From Purshia tridentata (lineage: Eukaryota; Streptophyta; Magnoliopsida; Rosales; Rosaceae), in NCBI GenBank assembly GCA_003254885.1, contig QANT01002280.1:1-64000 (forward strand): 64,000 nucleotides of DNA. Reading direction: 5' to 3'. Under the pieces are notes generated by a model. It was not told where the DNA came from. It saw only the letters and a program-made list of their open reading frames with translations, and did not search any database. The position numbers were made by a program, and so were the translations under genes. Below are positions 23,831 through 38,800 of this stretch, in pieces. Position 1 is the stretch's first letter, and every line of letters starts with the position of its first letter.

Positions 23831-26800
23831 TTATGACACAATGGAAAATTCCTTCTGCTGCTCAGGCATCAATACAGCCAACTGCAGCTTGCGTAGCTGG
23901 CACAATTTCGCCAGATTGTTGTATACTGAGACCCTTGCAACATTATTACCCGATAAAATGACATGCGCAATGCTGAAAGCTTCACCTTTCTCAATTGCAA
24001 ATTGCAACTCTCTCATTGATATTACAAACCAGTCCTTTCTTGGAGATTTGGTTGCTTTAACTTCAATGAACTGTTTATTATTGTCCTCCCCTACAACTAA
24101 GTCATACGGTAGCCCAGTTTCATGATGTTCATTAACCCACTTCACAGCTGACTTGCCAACTTTCTCAATGAAGTATTTAAAAGCAACATGCTCACCTTGT
24201 CTCCCAGTTAGCAATGCTTGTGCTGCATTGGGTGTTCCAAATCTAAGTTGATCTCTCTTGCTAAAAATAGATGAACCCAAGTCAGGAGGGTCAGAAACAA
24301 GACCTAAATTAATAGGATCAAATTCAATATGCGTTGCAAAGTCAGTCTCATTGCAATCCTCGCCACAGTGCTCGAGATGAGTGGAGTCTGGCAAAACTAA
24401 AGCCGCAGATGCTGCAGAATCATCTTCTATGGTCCAATTATTGTCAACTGAAATGGGAGTTAAATTATTTGTTTGTCTAACAATGCCTTCAGAATCACCA
24501 TCCACTTTAGTTTGCAAGGCACTGCTAGGCTGTGAAGCTGGTGCCTGTGTCCTAAAACCATTTGCACGGGCATAATCAAACCCTGGTGCAGTTTTCCAAT
24601 CAGCAGGAGGCCAGTTTGCTGCTTTCTTTTTGGATTTCCAACTGTTTTGCTCATTTACTTCTGTTGAAGCAAAACTTGTCTGGAGCGTTTTATCATTCTC
24701 TGTCATTGAATGCACAGAAGAAAGGGACCAAACAGATTCGTCATCAGGAAGCTTTGCCACCTTTTGGCTATTTAAGATGAAAAACTCTGTCTGCTCCTCA
24801 GTTGAACCTGATTCAGCCATGGTTGTGATCATATGAAGGAAATTTGCCATGTGTAGTTCAGGATTTCCATTAAAAAACAATCGAGAAAGCTCCATAAATA
24901 ATGCGTGAGAATCTGATTCTTGGGTTGTATACAAAATGCTACCCTGTATTTACAACATAAAAGGAATAAGGTTATGAAAGAGATAATAATTGCATGTCTC
25001 TATCACACAAGTTCCATACGTGCTTGGTGAAATATCTTCCATAATCATAAACCGTTACAAACAAGATTTGATAGAAGAATTTGAAAGAACATTTGATAGA
25101 AGGATGCATGTCAGGTAAAGATATGCTTCAATGCAAATTCCTTGTATTTTAGCATGCTGTCAATATATTGCAGTTCTAATGAACTTCTAAATAAGTTTTA
25201 CTAAAAGCATTATGAAATGCACACAAGCACGCATGCACATTCAATGAAGTATGAAATAACATACCTTCAGAAGACAACTACATTCAACTTGCTTCTTGGA
25301 TTCACTTCCAGCACTCTTTATAACATTCCGGTAGAACAACTTTTCAACAACTACTACTTGCAAACGATTTAGGATATCAAATCCAGACTGCTTGAGTTGA
25401 GAATATTTATCGTGGTGTACACTATGTAAGTAGCGCTGTGCATATGGAAGAGCCCAATCCACCAATGCAGCTTTAAAGCTACAGTCTTCCATACCACAAT
25501 ATATTGCCTCACGAGTTACAACCTGCAAACAAATGCACAAAGTAAAAGAATGATTCAGGTGTAGAGACAATTTTGCTTTATTCCTTGTAAATTTATTATC
25601 CTTTTTCTTTCTGTTTAGGAGTGACAACATATAGATCCTGAATTATACATTGTGCAATGTCATGTTGCATAACAATGCATGGCGAACTTAAAAATTTCAA
25701 TTATTTTTCCACAAAACATGTTGCTTATGTTCATAGACGTGTGCGCGTGAACGCGCACCCTGTGTGTGTGTGTGCATATGCACACAGACGGATATCTTAC
25801 CTCTGAAAGAGCAGGAATCCCTAAAGTCTGCATGAGGATGGACACTTTTGTGCATAGTATCTCCTCATCATCCTTACTCAGTTCACCAAAGTACAGAAAA
25901 TCAATGCCATCCAAATGCTTAAACTGCTTGCTTAATTTCTTGTCATCACACCAGCACACAAGACCAAATGATGGATGTAGAGAAACCCACTTGTCTTGAA
26001 CAGTAGGTAGCACCAAAAATTCCATCTTTGTAAGAGATTCTTTCAAGTATACAATATCCTCAGCACTCAATCCTGATTTTAGTCCATCAGTCCACTTCAG
26101 AAAAACTTGAAAAACCTGAAACAATTAACACTTAGGTCACAGTGCAGCTTGCATTAATTGTAAAATTGCTCAAAATGTGATTACTTACTGCATTAGCTGC
26201 TTGCGAAGGCAAAGCAACATTTGATAAATGCAGCAAAATCTGAAGGTAGCTACGCAGAGGAGGGGTCTCATGTACTCCACACCCATCTACAAAGAAGTCA
26301 TGAAGGCTTGGGTAGAAATTGCAAAGGGTCTTATTCAAGGGACCATGAGTTGTTCCGCTTGAGCTGCCCTGAGGATGGATCTCCTTGATTTGGTCTACAA
26401 TGGAAGTGGAATCATGCCAATATACTTCTTCAGCGGACAAAAATGTACCAGATACCACATTCTCATGCCTGAATCTAGATGCATATGGAACAAATATAGA
26501 AGGTCCTGACTTGAACTCCTCTCCAATTCTCTGCTTCGAAGTAGCCATTTCATTCCAAATTAATGTGTAGAATTTGAACATTTGTGCTAGGCTGGAAGAC
26601 AGAAATAACAAAAGACAACGTCATTTAAAATGTGAAGCATCATGCAAATTAAATAAATAAAGATTATAATGTAAAACATAAGAATTTCATATGGTATCGA
26701 ATAGATAATGCAATCCCAAGGTAAACATCAGAAGATGCACTTATAATGAGAATTATAATATGTGAAATTTTATTGGACAAACGATGGCAAATATCAAATG

Positions 26801-29800
26801 GTATACATAAGCTCACATGACTACATTCTAGAAAGACTAAGCTTGAGAAAGACATGATTGGTTTTGGCTGAAAATAACCTTATCCATGAGAAGAATACAA
26901 ACAAACTACTAATGAAATACTATGATTTGGAAGAGAAATGCAGAAGGCAAGAAGGTTTAAATAGTTGGTCACAAAATTCTAAATAACACTCAACTCCATA
27001 GACAAACTGTATTTAGTCAGAAATTTTTAAGCTGACATCCATAAAACAAGTCTTAGATCCTTGGCTAAGATAGCAAAATTCGACCAAGAGGTCACAAATA
27101 TCATCTGAAATATTAGCCACCAACATTGCTTCACAGAATTTTGATCCAACATTGACCCAGTGGCATGTGGTTCACTGCTTTTGGTTTAAGCACTCATATT
27201 TTCTTTGGCCTACAAATATTAATAATATCACTTCCAGATAAATGAAGTCAGTCATCATGGAGGGAAAAGTCAAAATCATACCTGGCCTTGAATGGGTTCT
27301 CACGTCTCCATAGTTTCAAAACCTCCACAGCATCGTCAAGAGAAACTATTGTCTTAAACCCAATGTCACTTGCAAACTTTCCACTTCTCACCTGTTTCAA
27401 AAGAAAAATGTACCAAAATGGATTATGCAGAAACTTCAGAAGGAGATTTAAGGTTTTCATACAGCTGAAACTGTAATTGATTACAATGAGGCGGATAATT
27501 CACAATCCAAAGTATATTATTGTCACATCCTTATATAGCATATAAACAATCAAAGTAGGCCTTTCAGAGCCAAAAGCTGCACTTTCAAACTTTTAGGGAA
27601 AAAATACATGACCTTAGATCTCTTGCAAAGGAAAGGTAGAAAAAACACAATAGGATTGACTGAATTGAGGTCAAATTCACAATTGCATTATACTGAATGA
27701 AGTATCAATCTAATAAATCAGTGTTAGGTAGTATTGGCAAAATAATAACTTTCAATTCCATGAAGATATACGAAACTAACCTTAGGAACAGCAAATGGAG
27801 CAGATGCACCAAGAATCGAGCGCACTGCATCACTATCGTGATATAAATCTTTAGGGTAGTGAAGTGCATCACCCATCGTTGATGCTACCCATTTCACATC
27901 ACAGATGCTGCTTATAAATGAAGATTTGAATGGCTTTTTATCTGCTACAGATTTAGAAGCACAGTAACCTGTAGTTTTTTCACTATAGCAATCATCCCAT
28001 AAAGTATCAAGAACCTCTAAGAGATATTCACAAGCACTTTTGTTTCCATTTCTGGTCAATAGGAACAATAAATCAACCAATTCAGGGGACTCCCAATCTA
28101 TGACATTTGATCCAAGGGAAATTAAGTCCTTATCCCATATCACATTCTTAAATAGTCCATCAGACATATCATTAATTCCCTTCTCAACTTGAACTACTTT
28201 CACAAAATCCGTTATTCCAATTTGCTGGAAAAATTCCCTCCACTTCATTAGTCCACATGGGAGCGATTTTGTGACTGGATGTTTCAAATAGGAGACATCA
28301 ACCTCATGCCACTTCATATCCACCATAGTAATCAACTTACTTATGTCCACAGGATTCCCAAATTCTTTACTGAAATGGATTGATACCTCAGAAGGTCTTT
28401 TGAAACCATGATTTGTTGATACATAAGCTTTATTTCCTATTTCTGAGATTATGTGTTCCCTTTCAACATGGCAATCAGAACAGCTCGACTGAAGGTGGAC
28501 CATTACAAAGCAGACATATTCAGTCATCAAATTCTTATCCCTATCCATAATTCTGTTATCAGATATAGCTGGCAAGACGTGCACCTTGACAATTTCATGT
28601 GCGGATAACTGCTGGACACCAATTCTACGAAGCATACTTGTGAGTTTGTCAACTGTCGTTGCATCATTGGATGACATTTCTACAGATGACGTAGAAAGGA
28701 GGTCAGGACTTACGATCCGAAGCTTAGCATATAAATTTGGAAAATACTCAAGTCCATGCTGCCCCTCAAACCCAGTGCTTAAGGCATCCAAATGTAACCA
28801 AATTGGGCCTTCGTCTACTGCACCATATGTACCGTCTGAAAGAGGAATTAATGCAAGTTTCCGAAGGTTTTCTATGAATTCCATTTCTATTCCAAAGTCA
28901 AATGAAGCTCCTACAGAGGAATTGAATGACATTGCATAAAGTGCACTTAGCCAAGAGGCTAGCCAACCCAGACCCATTGATTTGAGACCATTTTGCGTAT
29001 GACATAAAGAGTTCATGATGTGAAGCAGAACTTTGGGTCCATACTCTGCAATACCTAGTGCTTTTGCAAGTGGATCAGGCAGAACTATATTTTTATCCAA
29101 GAATCCAAGGCCAAGATGCTCATGTAGTAAACTATCAGGAAGAAGCAAATGAGCCTGTTCATTCCAACCTCTTAGGACCTTGCAAGGAGGAACCCATTCA
29201 TTATTTCCTCCTTCCAGGAGCAAGCAATTCGACATACGTAATTTAGAAATAATCAATCGAGGAAGAGAAGAAAAGAAGCCGTGCACTTCCCCAACAAGCG
29301 GAACAAAGGACATATAAGCTGTCACAGCCCTTCCTGGATTCTCTCTAAAACATGGAAGAGCACAAAAGGATTTCTCTACATTAACAAACAAACTAGGAAA
29401 TTCTGACAATAACCACTGGTTCCATGGACTATCACCATCCACTTCCTCTCTAGATGAAGGAAGAACAAAATCCCCCTGAATAATAAATTTCAGGCCATAA
29501 GTTCTTAGAGGAAGAAATGCAAAAACGGGCTGTTGGACTAGATCTGGGATATAGTCGCCATTATCTGATTCCTTCAATGTAAATGCTACTGAGATTTCTG
29601 TTTCTTGTACGTCACTACGAATAAAATCTGCTTGCAATTTCTGAGATACTACAAACCATGTCATTTTCTTGTTCCCATGCGAAACCTTAACGATACCATC
29701 TCCCATAATTTCTTTTCTCATGACAGTAAGTGAATCATCAAGCAAGTTTCTAAACTTGACACACTGAAGACGGTGAAGAAAGAGTAATAAAGATGGATGA

Positions 29801-32800
29801 AGATCTGAAAACATATTTATAATGCTTTTCATGACAGTTCTATCTGATAATTTTGATCTGAAAGGAAGAACAATGCAAGTGTTCCAGCAGTTACGGTCTG
29901 GTTGATCACTGTCACTAGAAGTTAATCTATTAAACAAGTCAATATTGCAAGGAGGTACAACTGTTGGCAAAACAAAACCAATCTGACCCTCACTTATATC
30001 GAACTTGATATGGAATCCATTGGAATGAATTTCTGGGGCATCTGTGACCTGCAGAAACATCCACACATATCAATCAAAGCGCATTATCAATAGACTGTAC
30101 AGATACATGACAGAGCCAAAAGGAAAATTGGCTATCTTAGTATGAGTTCCACTCACCACACCCATCTAATATGACAAAACCCATTTTACCTTTAATTATC
30201 TAACTTCTAATAAAATAGTTACAAAAAATTACTCTTCTCCTCTTTCTCTCTCTCTATCCTAATTTTCTTTTTAATGCTGGCCATGGCACCACCATGGATA
30301 ACCACAGCATCAAGATATAAACAAAAAATGAAACAAAACGGTATAAATAAAAAACTATGAATCCAATGGAGCAAGGATCCTCCAAACATAGAAAGAATCC
30401 CAGAACAGCATGAATGAAGATGAGAGATTCCTTAAGAACTACAATAAACAATTCATAGCAGCAATTAAACTTTGAAAAAAAACCTTTATAATAAGGCCTG
30501 CCAAGAAATTTGAACAATAGCATGACAGTATGAGGTACTTCACCTAAAGCAGCAATCAATCCGGTAAAAACAAGTACAGTTTGAGATGGGGAGAGAGAGA
30601 GAAGTGAGAAAAGGCAGAGAATGATCACTTCTATTGTTTTTTGCAACCTACCCGAAATACTGATTTGAAACCAATGCCCTTCTGTCCTATATATCCAGCA
30701 TTAGATCCTTTCTTCGTTGAACTTCCAACATCACATAGTGCTTTAATGTTCTGGGCAGAGAAGCCCCGCTCATTATTTAAAACAATAATACCTGACTCTT
30801 GAAGAATGAATGTTAGAGTTGGCTCTAAATTTGTTGGGTAGGTATTATCATCAGCATTTTGAACCTGAAGCAATATGGAAGATTAAGTACCTGCAGAGAT
30901 TGTATGTATAAAACTGAATTTGAAACATCACAAGACTTCTAATAGGCCAATTAAAGTGATTTTATGTGTGTATGGAGTAGGGGTTCAGTTATGCATATGC
31001 ATGTGCATGAATGTCTTAGTGTGAGATAAATTACACTGAATCAATGGGCTTACAAGATAATAAGACGTGATGCAAATAGACAAGTACAAATTTAATACTC
31101 TAACAAGTAAAGCATCACATATTCAAAAGGTTATACTTTTCACAACCTTGAGTCTAAATGTAAATGCCACATTATACCATGGAAACTATCCTGTTAAGCA
31201 ATTGTGTGTGTGTATATACATAACCCACACAAGCACCCACACACTTACAATCGCTAGATGGTGAAACCTGGGAAGAAGTTTGAATATTAGCAAAGTTCAC
31301 TTAACAATCAGCATCCAGAAGAAGTTCCAGAAATTACATAGCAGCACAAAATAAGATAAATGATAGAGGGAACAACAAAAACAACAAAGAAACCAAACCT
31401 TCTATATGCTTCATTTTTATTTTTTTTTCTATATGTTTCATTTCATTATTGATTAGATGACTGCACTCCGCACAATGAAAAGAAAAAAGAAAGCAGCTTT
31501 ACCAGCTCAAGAAGAAAGTGTGAATCCTGAGAATACAATTCCTGAGAAAGGCAATGTAGAGCTCTCCCTAAGCGAGCATGCTGCTTCTTCAGCATGATAC
31601 TTTCAACACTTGATAGGCTTGAATCAAGACCAAATTCATCTCTCCTGATTGACTCAATTACCTGGGATGCATCTTCACATTCATCATGTTTAGTAGAATA
31701 TTGTAAGTAACCACTGCCAATTCTACCATCAGAAACTTCTGCACCACCAATCTTCGGACAGACATCAGAACACCCACCTTTCTGCTCATCTGCCCTGACA
31801 GATGCAACCATGCTCCCTTCAGAAGCAGAAAACTTATCTGACACATCTTGTATATGCTTTGAGCCCAACCCCATTTCATATCTAACAGCGTTTAAACATG
31901 AATCTTCAGATATGACCGAGTTAGTAGTGGTATCATTGGAGAAAAATGCATGGTAATCATTAATCCACTCCGTTATACCAAGAGACAATCCAACTTCATG
32001 AAGCATGAGACGCTGCTCTGATTTGCTGCATTCAGACAAAATGGCTGAAGCAGCATGTTTGACAACAGATTGCATCCCAGAAAGCAATACATCAGCAGCA
32101 AAACCACGAAACTCTGCAGGCAGATACCCAAGACATTCAAGGATAAATCGTGATATAACAGGTGTTGCAATATTCATCTTGCTTAGGTCTCTGTGTAATT
32201 CACTAGAGAATTTACCAGTACCAACTTCACCAACCATTTCTTGTCCAGACAGTGCTTTTCCATGATTAAGAGAATTCTTATCTTTATATACTTCCATATC
32301 ATCTACATAATTCTTCAAAATGACTTCAAATGCATGTTGAATATGGATTTTCAACAGGGACACAGGGACATGTTTTTGTCCCCCAACTAGTGAAAACAGA
32401 GATAACATTTTCACTGCTGTTTGGAAAGAGGATCCTTGAAGTGCAGCTTCCAAGAATGAATCTAAGGTAGCTGAATGATCTAATCGAATCACTTTTCCGT
32501 CTTTGGTCACCAAACACAAGAATCCATCTGTGTTGACTTCATTTAATAACCATGGTACAAGAGGACCAAGAGAGGGAGCAAATAAAAGGTCCCAATGTGA
32601 CCATAAGTTTAAATCTAACATCATTGGTGCCCTATGTAAGATTTGAATTGCATCCATGGATGTAGGCAATTCATTGGATTTTGCTTTCTGGCCACTCTCG
32701 GCATTCTCCAAAGTGCTTTTCAATAGGACATTCTCATAGTGTGCTGATGAGTCTATAGCATAACTAGTTCCACATAATGTCATTGAAAACAGAACACATT

Positions 32801-35800
32801 TGGAAATCACAGTGTTTTTATGCTTTCCCACTATGCTTAAAAAATCTTCTACTGAACCATTTTCGATAGTTTCGAAACTAACCAATGGGAACTGTTTCCT
32901 AAGCAGTAACAAGATGTTCTGTTTGGTAATCTTTTCATCCTCCCATAAACTATTCAAAGCTTGAGATACTAAAACAACCAAATGGTGCTGGAGCATGCAA
33001 ACCTCCAAAGGGCACTTTCCACTTGCATCACCAGTCAGAAACTTGCACAGCTCATGTGGCAGTAGACAAGCATATTTTTCTAAGAACATTAAGAAACCCC
33101 CATAACCGAGGCCTCTAAATTCATTGACACTAAATTCTTTAACCAACCAAAGCTCGCAATCACAAAGCTTTCTCAAGAATATAAATATCTTCTCTTGAAG
33201 TGATTTACCATTGCTATGCATTCCTTGATCAATCTCAAAATACATAGTAACTTTCTGGATTATGTCCTCAACAGAAACACCTGTGAAATTCAATTACAAA
33301 ATACCATAAAGCATACAAATAAAGGAAAGGTTGCCAAATTAAAAGGAATGAGAAATGAGATAGTAGTTTATATAATTGGACCATTTTATGAAGCAAACTT
33401 GCTACTTAAATGTCTGAAATCCATTTGTCAATTATCAACATGAAATCGCTTTGTTAATGAACAATTATCAGTGGAAAAAATGCACCAGTTAAGAGAGAGA
33501 ATGGCCCAAGTAAACATCAACAGCTGTAAAACTATATTCAGACAACCAAGTGGGAATTTACTCTTTGCAGCATACAATCAGACAAAAGGTGCCAGCTAAA
33601 TTAATCGGTAAAGAGCTGCTTCAAATGTAGCCCAACCTTTTGCCATTAAATAAAAAAATCAAACTATAATTTCTCCTTAATTTTTTTTGGCCAAATAATT
33701 TCTCCTTAATTAATAGATAACAAGACTGGCATTATTAAGAGTTTTCTTTAGCTACTTTTCAATTCTAGCTATATATTAATATTCAAGATGATATCGTAAC
33801 CTAAATGGGCCTATTTTTCATTTACATTGGAGAGCAGCTGCATGTTGATGATTATGATCAGGATTACAGATGGGGTGTTGCAGATCTTTTTGTAGTTTTC
33901 ACTTGGTTCTCTCTAGTGTTTGTCTATGTTTTTCTTTGTGCCTTTGGAAATTTATGTTGTACTTGTAGTTAGCAGTGATGCTGTTGATTTGTATTCCTTG
34001 TCCACAATTAGATGTTTTTTATTTTATAAAATAAAATTCTGCTTCTTTAAAAAATTAAAAAAAATTAAAAAATATTACTCACTCTGCGTATGCTCAACGA
34101 TATATTCAGTTATGACTGGCGCATCCTTAATACTTGGCTCATTTTTAATACTTGGTTCAACATCTATGCTCACATACTCAGGAAAGTTATCAGTAAGACT
34201 ATCAGTTAACTCATGTTGACCGATGGTTTGGAATGTATCATAAATGCTATCCCACATTCCACATTTGATAGATGAGACCTGCAACATGGAAGTAACAACT
34301 TCAGCACAAGTGACCAGATATAGTTGCATCACAACAATGAGGGATTGTAATAATATATATATGACCTTTTCTTTTCAAAAAAAAAACACAACTTTAATAA
34401 CTATACTTTGGATAACTCAAACAAACAGAAGCTAGATTGAGTTTCTGTGTCAAGTAACTTTGTTAAATGATGTCAAGGGACAAACAAATGCACACAAGTG
34501 GTAAATCAGTACAAGAAAAAAATAATTAAACTGCAGACATTTAATAAATTGACCACAATGACTTACAGCAACATTTAATAATCCAATTAATGGGTATGAA
34601 GAAAACATCGACTTGATTTTCTTTCTCTTCTGAGCTTTTACATTATTAAACTGCAGCATCCTATCGAGTACCTACAAGAAACAGAAAATATGTTTTGAGA
34701 AACCATACATGTAGAAACAAATAAACAAGAAAAAACGTTAAAACAGCAAGCATTAGTCAAATTGTTGAGAATATAAAATCACATGTCGATTAGTTTAAGC
34801 CTTGCATTTCGGTATATAAAATCATGGATCTCTTCAAACATTTTCAATTGGTTTTGGGTCAGGTCCTCTTAACTTTAACATGGTATCAGAACAACCACCT
34901 GCCAGGTCCAGCATGGTTACAACTTCTCCACCTCATACAAAATAATTAATGAAGGGGCTGAAGTGGAAGAGCTGTGGGGAAAACTGAGGTTCTGGACCTT
35001 CTGGTCATCACTTTGGGCATCAGTTTCCATCTGTTTTTAGAGATGTAAATCTTTCTGCTATACTGTTAGGTGAGAAGGCAGCTATTACTTAGGATTCTAT
35101 TGTCCACATTATCTACTGTAAGACGGGAAGGCAGATGTTAATTACGATTAAATTTTTACTTTAGTAGAATATGAATGTTCTGTTGATATGGTTGTTTTTT
35201 ACTTTCAGGTGGTGGACACCTTGTCCACATTTTGTATTGTTTGATGCTAATAATAAAAGTATATTTCTCTTCAAAAAAAACACACAAACAAATTGTTACA
35301 CCCATAGGATATGGGAAATATCACCAAATACCTCCAATTCTTCGCCCAAAAGTTTTCCTTTATATCAATAACATTTCACTATAAATATCAATCATAAATT
35401 ATATCAGTAATTCTAGTCATAAAATGAGGCAAACTCCCCAGGGCCATGTTTCTTCAAAATCTTTGAAACCTAAGGAATTTGGTCAAATCAATAATACGTT
35501 AATCAAAAGAAATTTCATTAAAAATATTCTGAAAATAAAATAAAATATGTAGAAAACTAAAATTCATAAGATAAATAGATACCAAGCTATTTACAGGTGC
35601 TTGATCCATACAGTAAAATGCATTCTTATAACCAGTTGTTTCATCATAACAAGAGCACGAACATACCTCAGCCACAGTGTGCACCCGACATGCCTCCTTC
35701 CAGGTTGTAATGAACATCCTCAAATAACTATTGGCAATTGAAAGATCATTTTCATGTGAATTGCTAACCTCATTGGTTTCCCTGCCATTCTTTGCTGGAA

Positions 35801-38800
35801 GAACATCTTGTTCTACCTTGTCTCTCTTACGCAATTTGGGGGGCACAGAGATTGCACTGTTTAGATTTTCAGATTTTCTCTTCTTTTTAATTGACCCATT
35901 ACTCTCATTGTGCTTTTGGCTGCCACTAACTGGAGAAAGCTGGTTCAACCCAAGCCGTGTCCTCTCTTCTATTGCAGACGGATAAGGACATCTACTCACT
36001 CGGTCAGAACTGTTAACGGACTGTGAATTAACTTGATTTCCTGTGACATTGTCATTATTTTCATCAACATCGTCATATAAGTAATCATCACTGCCTTCAT
36101 CTTCTGAGCTTGAAGAATCAAATCTAATGTGCTTGCCACAAAAATTCTTTTGTACGGAGGAAAATGATTCAATACGCTGAGAAATGGTGCTGAAACGTTC
36201 GTCTAGCCGCTTTTTCAGTGAGGAAAAAAGTGGCCGCTGACGCTTCTTACATTTTTTATCTGATTTTTGCTTAAATGAATTTTCAGATTTCTTTAGAGTG
36301 GCAATTTCTAAATTCCTGGCCTCCCGAATAGCAGAAATATGCATCCTGTCATCATAAAATTTACTTTAATCATTAGTATTCTAAAATACAAAATTGAAAT
36401 GGGACAATAAGATGCCATGAATGTACAATATCATGACATTGTCTTGACTCTTAGAATTCTAAACTTATGATTTATAAAGTTACCTACTCATAAACTACTG
36501 AAGATAGCCGTTTGGTGCCATAAACACACACACACACACACATAGGTGAAATCAAACCACACCATAAAGGTCTGCCTGCTAGTGATGGAACATTTAAACT
36601 CTACTTCATACAGGTCCACTAATGTTTGAGATTGGGTTGTTTAGTTGTTAATCAAGCCAGAGTGGAGCTCAAGATTAACCCCAAAACCATAAAACTATTC
36701 TCTACAAACTCCATACTGGGGAATCAGGTTCAGGCGGGGAACGCTCTCTCATCTTTCTTCCTTCACTCTAAGCTAGTCTTACAGTACTCAACTTAAGTCT
36801 TTATGCAGCTCAAGTTTTTGCACTAAAGATCCAATGTGCCTCCCATGGATCCCCAGGAAAAGAATAAACAAACTTCAGATAAATAAGGTGATATCATAAT
36901 AGTGAACCTAATTGATCCAAAAAGAACAACAAGTAAAATGATAAAATATTATAAAAGTGAAATTATCCAAAATGTAAGAACGTATCAGGGGAGCATTCAA
37001 GAAGTATGATGTAAAATAAAGATGAATACGGGGAGAATGTAACATTAGCACTGAGAAACAATCAAAAGATCCAAAACTATGCATGTCAGAGCTTATGCAT
37101 CAAGAGATATTTTTCAAATGAGCAAGTAAAATCAGCACAAGCAAGCATACATAAATGATCCCTGTAACTCAAAATTAGCACAAAATGCAAAAAAGATCCT
37201 TGTAACTTGGCTGGGATTGGATGGGCTTTGTGTAGGATCAGATTTTGGTCATCGCATTGGTCTTCAGCTTCCACAGAATTTAAATGCATCACCCTTTCTG
37301 CTATTATCCTTAATTGGAAGGCTGCTGTTTGTTCAAGCTATATTGGCAGGAGTGGTGGGTTGGGGGGTGGGGTCTCATGGCCTCAACTCTATTTTGTTCT
37401 ACGTTTGGTTTCTTCTTTTTCTTTTTCTCAGTATGTACATTGAGTGGATTCCTTGTCCCCTAACGCATATTTTTGGTTAGCTTTAATAAATTGTTCGTTT
37501 CTTGTCAAAAACAAAAACCAAAGAACAACAAAAAAGATCCTTGTAACTCAACACGCAAAATATAGACAGAATTTTAACTGCTGCATTTATTGTGAATATA
37601 TACGCAATTTTACTGCATAAAAGCTTTATAAACTAGTAAACTTCATATCAAATCAATGCATACCGAGTAAGAGAAACAGAAGGCCCCTTTGGCAATATAA
37701 TTCTACGTTCAGTATTGATTTATCTAAAAAATAGCTAATATCATTAGTCACCATGCCTGTTTAAAAAAAAAATGTAGAAGCAAAAAAAGTGTGACATACC
37801 CCATGCTGTGAATTCGAATCCCAAGCTCTTCCTTGCTTGCAACTGATCGCTTCTTAACAATGAAATCTAAAAATTCTTCAACCCTAATATCTTTATTTTT
37901 ACAAGCATCCATGAACTCAGAAAGTAAAGATATTATCTCCTCACTAGTTATCTTAAACACTTCAGTTGTATCAGAATTTACCGAGAAGTAATGCAAAACA
38001 AGTGGGTGTCGCAACAGAGGGCCCAATCCCAGCTCTTCAAACTGCTCAATGCCCTCATTCTTGCAGATTGCTACTTTCAAATCATACAACGAAGTAATTC
38101 TTCGAACCCCAACAAAACAATGGATAAATGCATTTATCTAAATTCCAATAGAAAATAAGTAAATATTGGTGGGATGTAATACATAAAGACACATATTTTA
38201 TAAGAAAAAATACATAAAGACATAAAATTTTAATATGTATCTTAAGACATTTGGCTGCTGAGTTTACGCTTTCTTTTCTTTTCGTTTTTTTTAATCAAAT
38301 TATATTGTGGGAGGAAGCTATTCAAACTTGGAACCTTTGTAGGGGTAAATCCTCTTAACCACTAGAATCTGAAGCTAGAGTCCTTACTATCAGTAATAAA
38401 AAACAGAGTATGTTTTTATTAATAGAAATTGTTTTCTACATATTCCTAACGCATAAACCAAGTTGTTTAAATTCCAAAGAAATGGTCTTTTATCCTTTAA
38501 ATCAGTTACAATTACTTTCCCACACTTTCTCAGCAACCAAACGAAGTATTTACCAAAATTGATTAAAAGAGCGTACGAAATGGGATTTGTCATTACCTTC
38601 CCTTCAGTGAGCATGAGGTGGTTTAGAGACTGCACTTGCTGCATTTGAAACCCCAGAGAGCTCCAGCAGTCAACCTGAAGCATCAAAAGCGCAGACTGCG
38701 AGACCTTCCACGCCGAGACGCTCTCCCCGGAGGTGACAAGGTCCGAACGAGCCTTCCCCACAGCGAAGTCGATTTTTTCCAGCAACTCTTTCGAGTTCTG

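Noticed and set aside
34881-34890. Intact copia element at the TGGTATCAGA motif
   Set aside because: No LTR pair or coding sequence nearby; only a short fossil fragment.
37748-38089. NO VEIN exon 2 starting at the internal Met (MYDLKVAIC)
   Set aside because: A proper acceptor at 38138 gives an upstream in-phase stretch (INAFIHCFVGVRRITSL) that continues exon 1.
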